DNA of 10,058 bases, from NCBI GenBank assembly GCA_009782245.1, contig WRKK01000288.1, forward strand, positions 1-10,058. The letters are read 5' to 3'. A program made the position numbers and the translations under genes. The stretch is from Defluviitaleaceae bacterium (GTDB lineage: Bacteria > Bacillota > Clostridia > Lachnospirales > WQUN01). This document shows positions 1 to 6,459 of this stretch, one piece after another; position 1 is the stretch's first letter, and each line of letters starts with the position of its first letter. The notes below the pieces were generated by a model. That model did no database searches, was not told the DNA's origin, and was given only the letters and a program-made list of their open reading frames with translations.

Positions 1-100
1 CTGTCTGCCGATAGGCAGGCGGGCGGCGGGTGGCGTTTTTGTAGGGGCGACCGTCCTCGGTCGCCCGTCCCCCCCCCTAATAAATCGTTTAAGTTAATGG
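1..100. repeat. GC-rich intergenic inverted repeats
   Basis: This non-coding block holds two hairpins. CTGCC (5-9) pairs with GGCAG (14-18). GGGCGACCG (45-53) pairs perfectly with CGGTCGCCC (58-66) around a 4-nt loop, and a run of nine C follows. The 13 bases GGTCGCCCGTCCC at 59-71 recur exactly at 7419-7431, just after yhaM, which suggests a dispersed intergenic repeat family. The GC content stands out from the surrounding AT-rich DNA. There is no T-run after the hairpin, so it is not a standard terminator on the plus strand. No gene is visible in 1-232. Confidence 0.5.
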
Positions 101-161
101 CAATAGGATAATATCCGCCCGTTTTTTCCTACATTAGTCTATTTTTAAGTTGTTCGAGTAT

Positions 162-189
162 AAAAAAGGGCGACAATCGCCGCCCTTTT
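162..189 (-). terminator. Intrinsic terminator of the glyS-lipoprotein operon
   Basis: Read on the minus strand, AAAAGGGCG (189-181) and CGCCCTTTT (172-164) form a perfect nine-pair stem with an 8-nt loop. The T-run continues to 162. It lies about 45 nt past the lipoprotein stop codon at 233, as expected for the end of that operon. The stem is flanked by A-runs as well as T-runs, so it could also work in the opposite direction. Confidence 0.8.
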
Positions 190-232
190 CAAGTTCTACA
201 AAATTACAAATCAACTAAACAACCACAAACCC

Positions 233-1597
233 CTACCCACACAAAAAACAAAACACAATAACATTCCCATCCGCAATATAAGCGGCGTGCGGCAAAATAT
301 CATGGAAGAAACTTATAGGCACAAACAAAGTGCCACCGTGCATTTCTGGTGCGGCGAACAGCTGAATTGGTGCATCGCCTATAAAATAGCTGTCCTCGCC
401 AACGGTAAACGTTATATCTCTGAACAACTCTAACATCGCACCCTCGCCCGAACTGATTACAACGTCCGCGCCCGTGCCTGTTACTGTATAGCCCAATTCT
501 GCCGCAACCGCCGCAACTGGCAACATTACCATTCCAACTTCACGATTGACAACTGGAATCGGCGAATCTATCACAACATCATTCACTATAATTTGCACAG
601 TTGCTGGGTCAAACATCGAATCCCAAAACATATTTAAGTCGTCTTCAGATAGCTGGAACGCTCCGCCGCCCAAATTGTTGTCCGTGCCGCTGTCCGTTAT
701 TATGTTGCCGCCATTTATCACGCTTTCGGCTATTTCTAAATCCAATAACGCCAACTCTTCCTCCGTAAAATAATGGATTGGATGCACCGCTCGCTCAAAT
801 AGTACGTAAATTTTTAGCGGAGATAAGCCTTGCGGATAGCTGTCATTGGTAAATCCAGTATGCACAACCGCAAACGCACGATTCGCCAACTCGTCAAAAT
901 CGCCCTCGAATGGCAAGCCGTCCGCAAACGAGATGTCAACGTTGGATAACGATATTTGTGTGCTGCCGTCCCAACTTACGAAAGTGTTTGCGGTTTCGCT
1001 TTCGTTAAACCGTGAAACATAAATATCTTGCATTGTGCCGTCCGCTGTTTCTGGGGCAAATAGCACTTTTGCCGTGTATCTTGGTGGAAAAATTAGCGGA
1101 ATCATCAAATTTGTATCATAAACGCCGATTAACGTTGTGCCTGGCACAATGGCGTTTTCTGCAATTACCAAACTGCTCTCGTTTACAACAAAGTTGACAA
1201 GGTCGCCAAGTTCGTTTTCTAGCAAAACTACTACATTGCTGTCTTCGCTTGTGAACGATTCCAGCGGATTTTGTGCCGTTTCGTACGTTGCTACCGCTAA
1301 AACGCCGTTTTCGTCCGATTGAGCGGGCTCGATTACCACAAACGGTAAAATTTCAACTACTGTTCCCGCAAAACTCATAAATTCGGGCGTTTCTTGCTCA
1401 TTTTGCCCTACTGTGAAATCCGTCAACACAGGCGGAACATTCGCAACTGCGACATCGCCCGCCAAAATTAGGTCAACTTGGGCACGTTCAGCGGCTTCAG
1501 CGGCTTCGGCGTTTTCACAGCCAACAAAAATTGCCGTTGCCGCAATCGCTAATCCCAAGGTTTTCAACATCTTTTTCGCTTTATTCATTTTTTTCAT
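233..1597 (-). CDS. Stalk-domain (copper amine oxidase N-like) lipoprotein
   Basis: Predicted cell-surface protein of 454 residues, anchored in the membrane by a lipid. The N-terminus has lysines, a hydrophobic stretch (about 14-26) and the lipobox-like FVGC with Cys27 as the likely lipidated residue; Phe at -3 is unusual for a lipobox. An Ala/Glu-rich linker follows. Residues about 72-183 form a beta-rich module containing an IFPPRYTAKV motif of a kind I recall in other clostridial stalk proteins. Residues about 336-449 match the copper amine oxidase N-terminal-like (stalk) fold, with paired VMLPVAAVA and LFVPISFF segments. This domain is common in clostridial surface proteins and normally has no amine oxidase activity. 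The C-terminus ends with two Cys (CFLCG). I chose the ATG at 1597 because GGTGA lies 5 nt upstream; the ATG at 1609 has AGAAAGG only 1 nt away. The gene is second in an operon behind glyS. Ligand and function are unknown. Confidence 0.8.
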   Translation of the reverse strand: MKKMNKAKKMLKTLGLAIAATAIFVGCENAEAAEAAERAQVDLILAGDVAVANVPPVLTDFTVGQNEQETPEFMSFAGTVVEILPFVVIEPAQSDENGVLAVATYETAQNPLESFTSEDSNVVVLLENELGDLVNFVVNESSLVIAENAIVPGTTLIGVYDTNLMIPLIFPPRYTAKVLFAPETADGTMQDIYVSRFNESETANTFVSWDGSTQISLSNVDISFADGLPFEGDFDELANRAFAVVHTGFTNDSYPQGLSPLKIYVLFERAVHPIHYFTEEELALLDLEIAESVINGGNIITDSGTDNNLGGGAFQLSEDDLNMFWDSMFDPATVQIIVNDVVIDSPIPVVNREVGMVMLPVAAVAAELGYTVTGTGADVVISSGEGAMLELFRDITFTVGEDSYFIGDAPIQLFAAPEMHGGTLFVPISFFHDILPHAAYIADGNVIVFCFLCG

Positions 1598-1602
1598 GGT
1601 AT

Positions 1603-1607
1603 TCACC
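1603..1607 (-). promoter_or_regulatory. Ribosome binding site deciding the lipoprotein start
   Basis: GGTGA on the minus strand stands 5 nt before the ATG at 1597. A second purine tract, AGAAAGG (1611-1617), is 1 nt before the ATG at 1609 and 13 nt before the one at 1597. The spacing favours 1597, which also gives a conventional Lys-rich signal peptide start (MKKMNKAKK). Confidence 0.5.
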
Positions 1608-1622
1608 ATACCTTTCTAAGGC

Positions 1623-3014
1623 TCAATACGCCAGCTTTTCAGCCAAATATTGCACTAAATCAGCAATTTTTATCCGCTCCTGCGACATGGAATCTCGGTC
1701 GCGGACGGTTACGGCGCTATCCTCGATGGAATCAAAATCAAATGTGATACAAAACGGCGTGCCTATCTCGTCTTGCCGTCTATAACGTCTACCGATTGCA
1801 CCAGAATCATCATAGGTGCATACGAAATGTTTGGCGAGTTTGCCATAAAGTTCGGTGGCTTGCTCCGCCAGCTTTTTGGAGAGCGGCAACACGGCGATTT
1901 TTATCGGTGCTAATGCGTGATGTAGCCGCAAAACTGTACGTGTGTCGTCTTTGCCTTTTTCGTCCGTGAGTTTTTCTTCGTCATAGGCTTGGCACAAAAA
2001 CGCCAATGTTACTCTATCCGCTCCCAAAGACGGCTCGATGCAGTACGGTAGATAATGTTCGTTTTTTTCTTGGTCGAAGTAACGTAAATCTTCGCCAGAA
2101 TGTTCCATGTGTTGCTTTAGGTCAAAATCGGTGCGGTCGGCGATGCCCCATAATTCGCCCCAGCCAAACGGGAACGCAAACTCGATGTCGGTTGTCGCTT
2201 TGCTGTAATGCGAGAGTTCCTCGGCGGCGTGGTCGCGGATTCGCAGACTTTCGTCCTTTATGCCCAATTCTTTCAGCCAATCGATGCAGAAATTCCGCCA
2301 ATATGCGAACCATTCCAAATCGGTGTTTGGCTCGCAGAAAAATTCTAGTTCCATTTGCTCAAATTCTCGTGTGCGGAAAACGAAGTTGCCAGGCGTGATT
2401 TCGTTGCGAAACGACTTGCCAATTTGCCCAATTCCGAACGGCATTTTTTTGCGGCTGGTGCGTTGCACATTTTTGAAGTTGACAAAAATTCCCTGTGCCG
2501 TTTCGGGACGCAGATAAACTGTGCTTTGCTTGTCCTCGGTTACGCCAGAGAACGTTTTGAACATCATGTTAAATTTGCGAATATCAGTAAAATCGTGCTT
2601 GCCGCAACTTGGGCAAGGGATATTATTTTCAGCTATGCAAGCGGCGAGTTTTTCGTCTGACCAGCCGTCTGGGGTTTCGTCAATGCCCTTTTCGTGGAAG
2701 AAATCCTCGATAAGTTTATCGGCACGAAAGCGTTCTTTGCAGGCACGGCAGTCCATTAGCGGGTCGTTAAAGCCAGCAACATGACCACTTGCATCCCAAA
2801 CAGCAGGGTTCATTAAGATTGCACTATCCAAGCCAACGTTGTAGGGGCTTTCTTGCACAAATTTTTTCCACCAAGCCCGTTTAACGTTGTTTTTTAGTTC
2901 AACGCCCAGCGGGCCATAATCCCAAGTATTGGCAAAACCGCCGTATATCTCCGAGCCAGGGAAGACAAAGCCCCTGTTTTTGGCTAGGGCAACTATTTTT
3001 TCCATTGTTAGCAT
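1623..3014 (-). CDS. glyS: Glycine--tRNA ligase, alpha2 (single-chain) type
   Basis: Class II aminoacyl-tRNA synthetase that charges tRNA-Gly with glycine in the cytoplasm. At 463 residues it has the usual length of the homodimeric Firmicutes/eukaryote-like GlyRS, not the two-subunit GlyQ/GlyS form. Visible elements: the N-terminal GFVFPGSEIYGG, motif 1 region ASGHVAGFNDPL (76-87), a likely zinc site of CRAC (Cys89, Cys92) and CPSC (Cys134, Cys137), YLRPETAQG (167-175), motif 2 FRNEITPGNFVFRTREFEQ (202-220), motif 3 SLGADRVTLAF (329-339) and a C-terminal anticodon-binding domain from about 370. The start at 3014 has AAGGA 12 nt upstream; an in-frame ATG at 3005 is a weaker alternative. The stop (TGA, 1623-1625) lies 25 nt before the lipoprotein start. 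No T-box leader is present although many Firmicutes tRNA synthetase genes have one; the leader is only about 45 nt. Confidence 0.97.
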   Translation of the reverse strand: MLTMEKIVALAKNRGFVFPGSEIYGGFANTWDYGPLGVELKNNVKRAWWKKFVQESPYNVGLDSAILMNPAVWDASGHVAGFNDPLMDCRACKERFRADKLIEDFFHEKGIDETPDGWSDEKLAACIAENNIPCPSCGKHDFTDIRKFNMMFKTFSGVTEDKQSTVYLRPETAQGIFVNFKNVQRTSRKKMPFGIGQIGKSFRNEITPGNFVFRTREFEQMELEFFCEPNTDLEWFAYWRNFCIDWLKELGIKDESLRIRDHAAEELSHYSKATTDIEFAFPFGWGELWGIADRTDFDLKQHMEHSGEDLRYFDQEKNEHYLPYCIEPSLGADRVTLAFLCQAYDEEKLTDEKGKDDTRTVLRLHHALAPIKIAVLPLSKKLAEQATELYGKLAKHFVCTYDDSGAIGRRYRRQDEIGTPFCITFDFDSIEDSAVTVRDRDSMSQERIKIADLVQYLAEKLAY

Positions 3015-3066
3015 TTTTTATTACCGTCCTTTTTGAAAATTTTATTGGTTTTTTTAGTGTTTTTTG

Positions 3067-3095
3067 ATTATAGCACTTTTGTTGTGGAATGGCAA
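3067..3095 (-). promoter_or_regulatory. Sigma-A type promoter of glyS
   Basis: On the minus strand, TTGCCA (3095-3090) and a perfect TATAAT (3072-3067) are separated by 17 nt. This matches five of six -35 bases and all -10 bases. The expected transcript start is near 3060, giving a leader of about 45 nt before glyS. Confidence 0.8.
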
Positions 3096-3127
3096 GAAAT
3101 TTTTTTGCTTTTAATAATTTCAATAAA

Positions 3128-3156
3128 TTGACACAGTCCGCAAAATATACTATAAT
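3128..3156 (+). promoter_or_regulatory. Perfect consensus sigma-A promoter of the nuclease-like gene
   Basis: TTGACA (3128-3133), a 17-nt spacer and TATAAT (3151-3156) give a perfect match to the housekeeping consensus. The expected transcript start is near 3163, so the leader is only about 13 nt and consists almost entirely of the ribosome binding site AGGGAG (3163-3168), 7 nt before the ATG at 3176. The promoter also rules out the in-frame ATG at 3089 as the start. Confidence 0.85.
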
Positions 3157-3175
3157 ATTTTCAGGGAGTGGTAAA

Positions 3176-4126
3176 ATGTCAGACGAGAGAGTCGAAAATG
3201 GCGAACATGACGAAAATATATATTGGCACAATGCCTTTAACACTGGCTACAGAGCGGAATTTCAAGATTACGAAGACGTTTTGGACTTTATAGACGAATA
3301 TCAACTAAGCAAAGAAGCCCTAATAATGGACATCTTGATAATAAAGAAAAAGCCAGAAGTCAAGATAGAAAAAAACATAGGCAAAATATTTAGGGGACAC
3401 AACATAACAGAATACAAATCCCCAACAGACAGCCTATCAATAGCAGATTATCATAAAGTTATGGGCTACGCATTTTTATACATAGCATTTAACGAAATCG
3501 CCCTAACAGATGTAACTGTAACATTTGTAGTTACCAAGCACCCAAGAGTGGTTATAGATTATCTGCAAACCGTTAGAAAGCTAGAAATAACCGAGGTTGA
3601 AAGCGGGATATATTATGCCAAGGGCGATGTTTTTCCAATACAAATTTTGGAGAACAAAAAATTGTCCCATGAAAGCAACGTATTTTTGGGCAGTTTGCGT
3701 ACCGAATTAACCAAAACAGAAATGTATAATTTGCTGTTTGGAACTAAAAATTATGGTGTTCCGCTCAATAAAAGTTATTATTATCGGGCAGTATTAAAAG
3801 CAAATCTTAAGATGTTTGAGGAGGTATCAAAAATGAATAAAAGTCTAGTTCCCAGTATAGAAGATGATGCAGGTTGGGAAGAGTTTTTTTATAGGACGAT
3901 TCCTGAGGTAATGGCAAGACAAAAGGCAAGGCAAGAAGCAAAAGCAGAGGCAAAAGCAAAGGCAAAAGCAGAGGCAAAACTAGACGCAAAAGTAGATGCA
4001 AAACTAGCAGAGCACAACATAATGATTGCAAAAAAATTGTTGCTGTTGGGCAACCGCATTGAAGATATAGCTGATGTAATAGGTATTCCAGTAGAAAAAT
4101 TAGAAACTCTACGTGCCGCAATGTAG
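3176..4126 (+). CDS. PD-(D/E)XK nuclease-like protein (Rpn/transposase-like) with Ala/Lys repeat
   Basis: Protein of 316 residues, apparently soluble, with no signal peptide or membrane segment. The N-terminal half shows the pattern of the PD-(D/E)XK nuclease superfamily: Glu47 and Asp52 on a hydrophobic strand (ALIMDILIIKK), then Glu79 and Lys81 in NITEYKSP, the E-x-K catalytic strand. Similar proteins are common in Clostridia and are often annotated as Rpn-family or transposase-like nucleases; this assignment is from pattern, not alignment. Residues 255-278 are six tetrapeptides of the form A-K-x-x (AKAE, AKAK, AKAE, AKLD, AKVD, AKLA), encoded by a twelve-base repeat and probably helical. 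The last 35 residues (KKLLLLGNRIEDIADVIGIP) resemble the helix-turn-helix-like tail seen in these families. The gene is monocistronic between its own promoter and terminator. The in-frame ATG at 3089 is rejected because it lies upstream of the promoter. A nuclease or recombination role is inference. Confidence 0.75.
   Translation: MSDERVENGEHDENIYWHNAFNTGYRAEFQDYEDVLDFIDEYQLSKEALIMDILIIKKKPEVKIEKNIGKIFRGHNITEYKSPTDSLSIADYHKVMGYAFLYIAFNEIALTDVTVTFVVTKHPRVVIDYLQTVRKLEITEVESGIYYAKGDVFPIQILENKKLSHESNVFLGSLRTELTKTEMYNLLFGTKNYGVPLNKSYYYRAVLKANLKMFEEVSKMNKSLVPSIEDDAGWEEFFYRTIPEVMARQKARQEAKAEAKAKAKAEAKLDAKVDAKLAEHNIMIAKKLLLLGNRIEDIADVIGIPVEKLETLRAAM
3938..4009 (+). repeat. Six-copy 12-bp in-frame tandem repeat
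   Basis: Six units of 12 bp begin with GCAAAA: 3938, 3950, 3962, 3974, 3986 and 3998. Units 1 and 3 are identical (GCAAAAGCAGAG); the last three have drifted. Each encodes four residues starting Ala-Lys, so copy-number change would keep the reading frame. Confidence 0.85.
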
Positions 4127-4145
4127 CCAAAATACCGCAAAAATT

Positions 4146-4201
4146 GGGTGTATACATCTGTGTAATCGCCACAGCAGAAGATGTAAACCCACCCTTTTTT
4201 T
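4146..4201 (+). terminator. Intrinsic terminator, probably shared by converging genes
   Basis: GGGTG (4146-4150) pairs with CACCC (4190-4194), and ACATCT (4154-4159) pairs with AGATGT (4179-4184) with an internal loop. The stem is followed by TTTTTTT (4195-4201). It lies about 20 nt past the nuclease-like gene. On the minus strand the same hairpin is followed by AATTTTTG, so it may also end murI transcripts, about 65 nt after the murI stop. Confidence 0.7.
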
Positions 4202-4266
4202 GTCGTACCCAAAAAACATAGTCAAGCCCCTTTTTGCTAAACTCAATCATTTATATTACACTTGTA

Positions 4267-5142
4267 TTACACCAAAAACCGCTCTGCGGCGACCGTTAAT
4301 CCAGTAATTTTGCTGGCTTGTGCGTTAAATTTGCTAATATCGCCGCTAACGTAAAATTTATTTGTGATATTTTTGTCAACCGAATTTTTGTGCATTTTGT
4401 GAATGGTTAAGTAGTTGTTAGTTTCAACTAACGCCGCCTGTGCCATATCTATTAGGTGGACATTTGGCAAAATTTGCTGTATTTGCTCGCTTAGCAGGGG
4501 ATAATGCGTACAGCCCAAAATTAGCGTATCGATTAAATCGATTAAGTTGGTTGAATTTTGCTGATTTTGCTGATTTTGCGAAAAATCTGACCATTTATGC
4601 AAATAAGCCGCCGCAATTTGCTGCGATATTACCGTATTTGCAAGCCCTGCCTCGATAATCGGCACAAAAAGCGGACAAGCCGCCGTTTGCAACTGTATAA
4701 TATCAGCCTTATCAATTTCGTTATTTTCCGCAAGTTTGCGTTGAAAAAAGCCGCTTTTTATGGTGGCCTCGGTGGCAATAACGCCAACTTTGCGTTTGTT
4801 GTGTTGCTTGCAAAACTGCAAACAGGCGGCTATTCCTGGCAAAACCACATCTATTAGCGGAACGGCGAACATTTTCCGCAAATCTGCCATTACATTGGAA
4901 CTTATCGTGCCACAGGCGACAATTATTAACTTAACATTATGCACATCTTGCAAAAAAGCGATTATCTGCTTGCCGTAAAGCCGCAAAGTATCAACATCTT
5001 TTCCGCCATAAGGAACTCGCGCGGTGTCGCCTACGTATACAAAATTTTCCGCTGGTAAAAGCGTTTTTAGTGCATTTACTGCTGTTAATCCGCCTAAACC
5101 AGAGTCAAATATTCCTATTGGGCTGTTTTTGTTATTATTCAT
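4267..5142 (-). CDS. murI: Glutamate racemase
   Basis: Converts L-glutamate to D-glutamate for the peptidoglycan stem peptide, in the cytoplasm and without a cofactor. At 291 residues it is slightly longer than usual. Family hallmarks are the N-terminal GIFDSGLGGLT (Asp13, Ser14), VPYGGK (44-48 region), the first catalytic Cys77 in VACGTISSN and the second catalytic Cys211 in LGCTHYPL, with Thr212 and His213. The first motif usually reads ACNTA; here Asn is replaced by Gly. A Gln/Asn-rich insertion (QNQQNQQNS, about 189-197) and a duplicated LID (200-205) sit just before the second catalytic motif and account for the extra length. AGAGG (5150-5154) stands 7 nt before the ATG. It follows ddl by 77 nt on the same strand, likely as one operon serving cell-wall precursor supply. 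Confidence 0.95.
   Translation of the reverse strand: MNNNKNSPIGIFDSGLGGLTAVNALKTLLPAENFVYVGDTARVPYGGKDVDTLRLYGKQIIAFLQDVHNVKLIIVACGTISSNVMADLRKMFAVPLIDVVLPGIAACLQFCKQHNKRKVGVIATEATIKSGFFQRKLAENNEIDKADIIQLQTAACPLFVPIIEAGLANTVISQQIAAAYLHKWSDFSQNQQNQQNSTNLIDLIDTLILGCTHYPLLSEQIQQILPNVHLIDMAQAALVETNNYLTIHKMHKNSVDKNITNKFYVSGDISKFNAQASKITGLTVAAERFLV
4528..4579 (-). repeat. In-frame 9-bp tandem repeats inside murI
   Basis: Plus-strand ATCGATTAA is duplicated at 4528-4536 and 4537-4545, encoding Leu-Ile-Asp twice. TGATTTTGC is duplicated at 4562-4570 and 4571-4579, with a partial third copy before it, encoding the Gln-Asn-Gln series. Both are multiples of three and fall in one surface-like insertion before the second catalytic Cys. 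Confidence 0.75.
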
Positions 5143-5186
5143 GTTGTTTCCTCTATTTTCTTTTGTTTTTGCAAAATTTTGGCTTG

Positions 5187-5219
5187 CTGATTATTTTCTG
5201 ATTATTTGCTGATTATTTG
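5187..5219. repeat. Three-copy 11-bp tandem repeat between ddl and murI
   Basis: CTGATTATTTT (5187-5197) is followed by two copies of CTGATTATTTG (5198-5208, 5209-5219). The array ends exactly at the ddl stop codon (TAG, minus strand, 5222-5220). It fills about half of the 77-nt gap to murI. No hairpin or terminator is evident in it. Confidence 0.8.
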
Positions 5220-6284
5220 CTAACCGTGCGGAATTTTCGCCAACTCTACCAAAATATCCAACACGGCATCAAGCGGAATGCCGCTTGCCGCCCACATCAT
5301 GGCGAACATACTTATCGGAGTAAAGCCAGGAACTGTGTTGATTTCGTTGAAAATTACCTGGTTAGCCGCTTCGTCCCAAAAAAAATCCACGCGCGCAAAA
5401 CCGTGTCCACCCAATTCCACAAAAATTTTTTTCGCCGATTGCTGTATTTCTTGCGAAACCTCTTCGGGAATATCGGCGGGAACTAGCGTTTGCGAGTTGT
5501 TATCGTTATATTTTGCATCGTAATCGTAAAAATCGGCGGCGGCTACAATTTCGCCAACAACCGATACTTTAATATCGTTGCCAGTGCCGATAACGCCGCA
5601 TTCTAGCTCTCTGCCGATAATCGCTTTTTCTGCGACTATTTTTTCGGAAAAATATGCCGCTATTTCCAAGGCTTTCATTAGTTCCGCTTTGTTGCGGGCT
5701 TTGCTTATTCCAATCGATGAACCCGTGTTCGCTGGCTTGATAAAACACGGATAACCCAACTGATAGCGTATTTTTTTTGCAATTTCGTCAAACTCCAGTT
5801 CGTCCGCCGCCTTAAACGTTAGATATTTTGCCTGTTTTAAGCCCGCATTTTTGGCGATAATTTTAGTAAAATGCTTATCCATGGCAAGTGCAGAAGTCGC
5901 CACGCCGCAACCCACAAAAGGAATCCCCGCCAGGCGGCAAAGTCCTTGTATAGTGCCGTCTTCGCCGTTAATGCCGTGCAGCACAGGAAACACAGTATCC
6001 ACAGGAATAATCCGCACAGTTTCGCCAACTATGCGTAACAAGCCTTTTGTCGTCCTATCGGGGCTTAATATCGCCTCCACGCCGAATTTATCCCAATCAA
6101 GGTTTAGCAAATTGGCAAAAGGCCCGTCGTAAAGCAACCATTTCCCCTCTTCGGTTATATAAACGGGAATAACGTTGTATTTTTTGGTTGACAAAGTGTT
6201 GATTACCGTGTTTGCCGACACTTTTGATATATCATGCTCTGGCGAAACGCCGCCGAACAGTACAAGAATATTTTTTTTCTCCAT
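5220..6284 (-). CDS. ddl: D-alanine--D-alanine ligase
   Basis: ATP-grasp enzyme that joins two D-Ala for the end of the peptidoglycan stem peptide. At 354 residues it is full length. Motifs in order: FGGVSPEHDIS with Glu16, FPVLHGINGEDG (99-110), the ATP-grasp loop IKPANTGSSIGISKA (182-196) with its Ser189/Ser190 pair, EKAIIGRELECGV (219-231), the omega-loop YDYDAKY (253-259) and the metal ligands Asp300 (ARVD), Glu314 and Asn316 (FNEINTVPGFT). Tyr259 in DAKY matches the tyrosine typical of D-Ala-D-Ala ligases; D-Ala-D-lactate enzymes such as VanA lack it, so the peptidoglycan should be of the vancomycin-sensitive kind. AGGAAAGG lies about 6 nt before the ATG. murI follows on the same strand. 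Confidence 0.97.
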   Translation of the reverse strand: MEKKNILVLFGGVSPEHDISKVSANTVINTLSTKKYNVIPVYITEEGKWLLYDGPFANLLNLDWDKFGVEAILSPDRTTKGLLRIVGETVRIIPVDTVFPVLHGINGEDGTIQGLCRLAGIPFVGCGVATSALAMDKHFTKIIAKNAGLKQAKYLTFKAADELEFDEIAKKIRYQLGYPCFIKPANTGSSIGISKARNKAELMKALEIAAYFSEKIVAEKAIIGRELECGVIGTGNDIKVSVVGEIVAAADFYDYDAKYNDNNSQTLVPADIPEEVSQEIQQSAKKIFVELGGHGFARVDFFWDEAANQVIFNEINTVPGFTPISMFAMMWAASGIPLDAVLDILVELAKIPHG

Positions 6285-6290
6285 AAAAAC

Positions 6291-6330
6291 CCTTTCCTAA
6301 TCTTTCTTAATCTTTCCCAATCTTTCTTAA
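6291..6330. repeat. Four-copy 10-bp tandem repeat in the ddl leader
   Basis: Four consecutive decamers on the plus strand: CCTTTCCTAA (6291), TCTTTCTTAA (6301), TCTTTCCCAA (6311) and TCTTTCTTAA (6321). Read on the minus strand, the unit nearest ddl contains GGAAAGG, the ddl ribosome binding site. The array therefore looks like a repeated, degenerate Shine-Dalgarno stretch just upstream of the start codon. Confidence 0.8.
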
Positions 6331-6376
6331 TGCGTACAAATTTTGAATGCTAGGCAAATTCTCGCAAAAAAGCCCC

Positions 6377-6405
6377 TTGACAATTAGCCAATATAATAAT
6401 ATAGT
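6377..6405 (+). promoter_or_regulatory. Sigma-A type promoter of yhaM
   Basis: TTGACA (6377-6382), a 17-nt spacer and TATAGT (6400-6405) match the consensus at 11 of 12 positions. The expected transcript start is near 6412, giving a leader of about 48 nt. Confidence 0.8.
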
Positions 6406-6429
6406 ATCAGATAAGAGAAAATTTTACAA
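6401..6429 (-). promoter_or_regulatory. Possible ddl promoter overlapping that of yhaM
   Basis: On the minus strand, TTGTAA (6429-6424) and TACTAT (6406-6401) are 17 nt apart, each matching four of six consensus bases. It would give ddl a leader of about 110 nt and would share -10 bases with the yhaM promoter. The match is weak and could be chance. Confidence 0.3.
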
Positions 6430-6459
6430 CAGAAGATTAACGAAAGGTGCGTAATTATT

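Noticed and set aside
2006..2398. Plus-strand open frame of 130 codons opposite glyS
   Set aside because: It lies entirely within the strongly conserved glyS gene, is Arg/Cys-rich in a way typical of antisense frames, and has no domain signal.
3089..3175. In-frame upstream extension of the nuclease-like gene from an ATG at 3089
   Set aside because: The perfect promoter (3128-3156) and the ribosome binding site at 3163-3168 lie inside this extension, so the start is 3176.
3938..4009. Possible CRISPR-like or regulatory repeat array
   Set aside because: The units are contiguous, 12 bp and in frame, without spacers. It is a coding tandem repeat.
3807..4250. Minus-strand open frame rich in Leu opposite the nuclease-like gene
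   Set aside because: Its Leu-rich stretch is just the reverse of the GCAAAA repeat. It has no independent signal and runs through the terminator.
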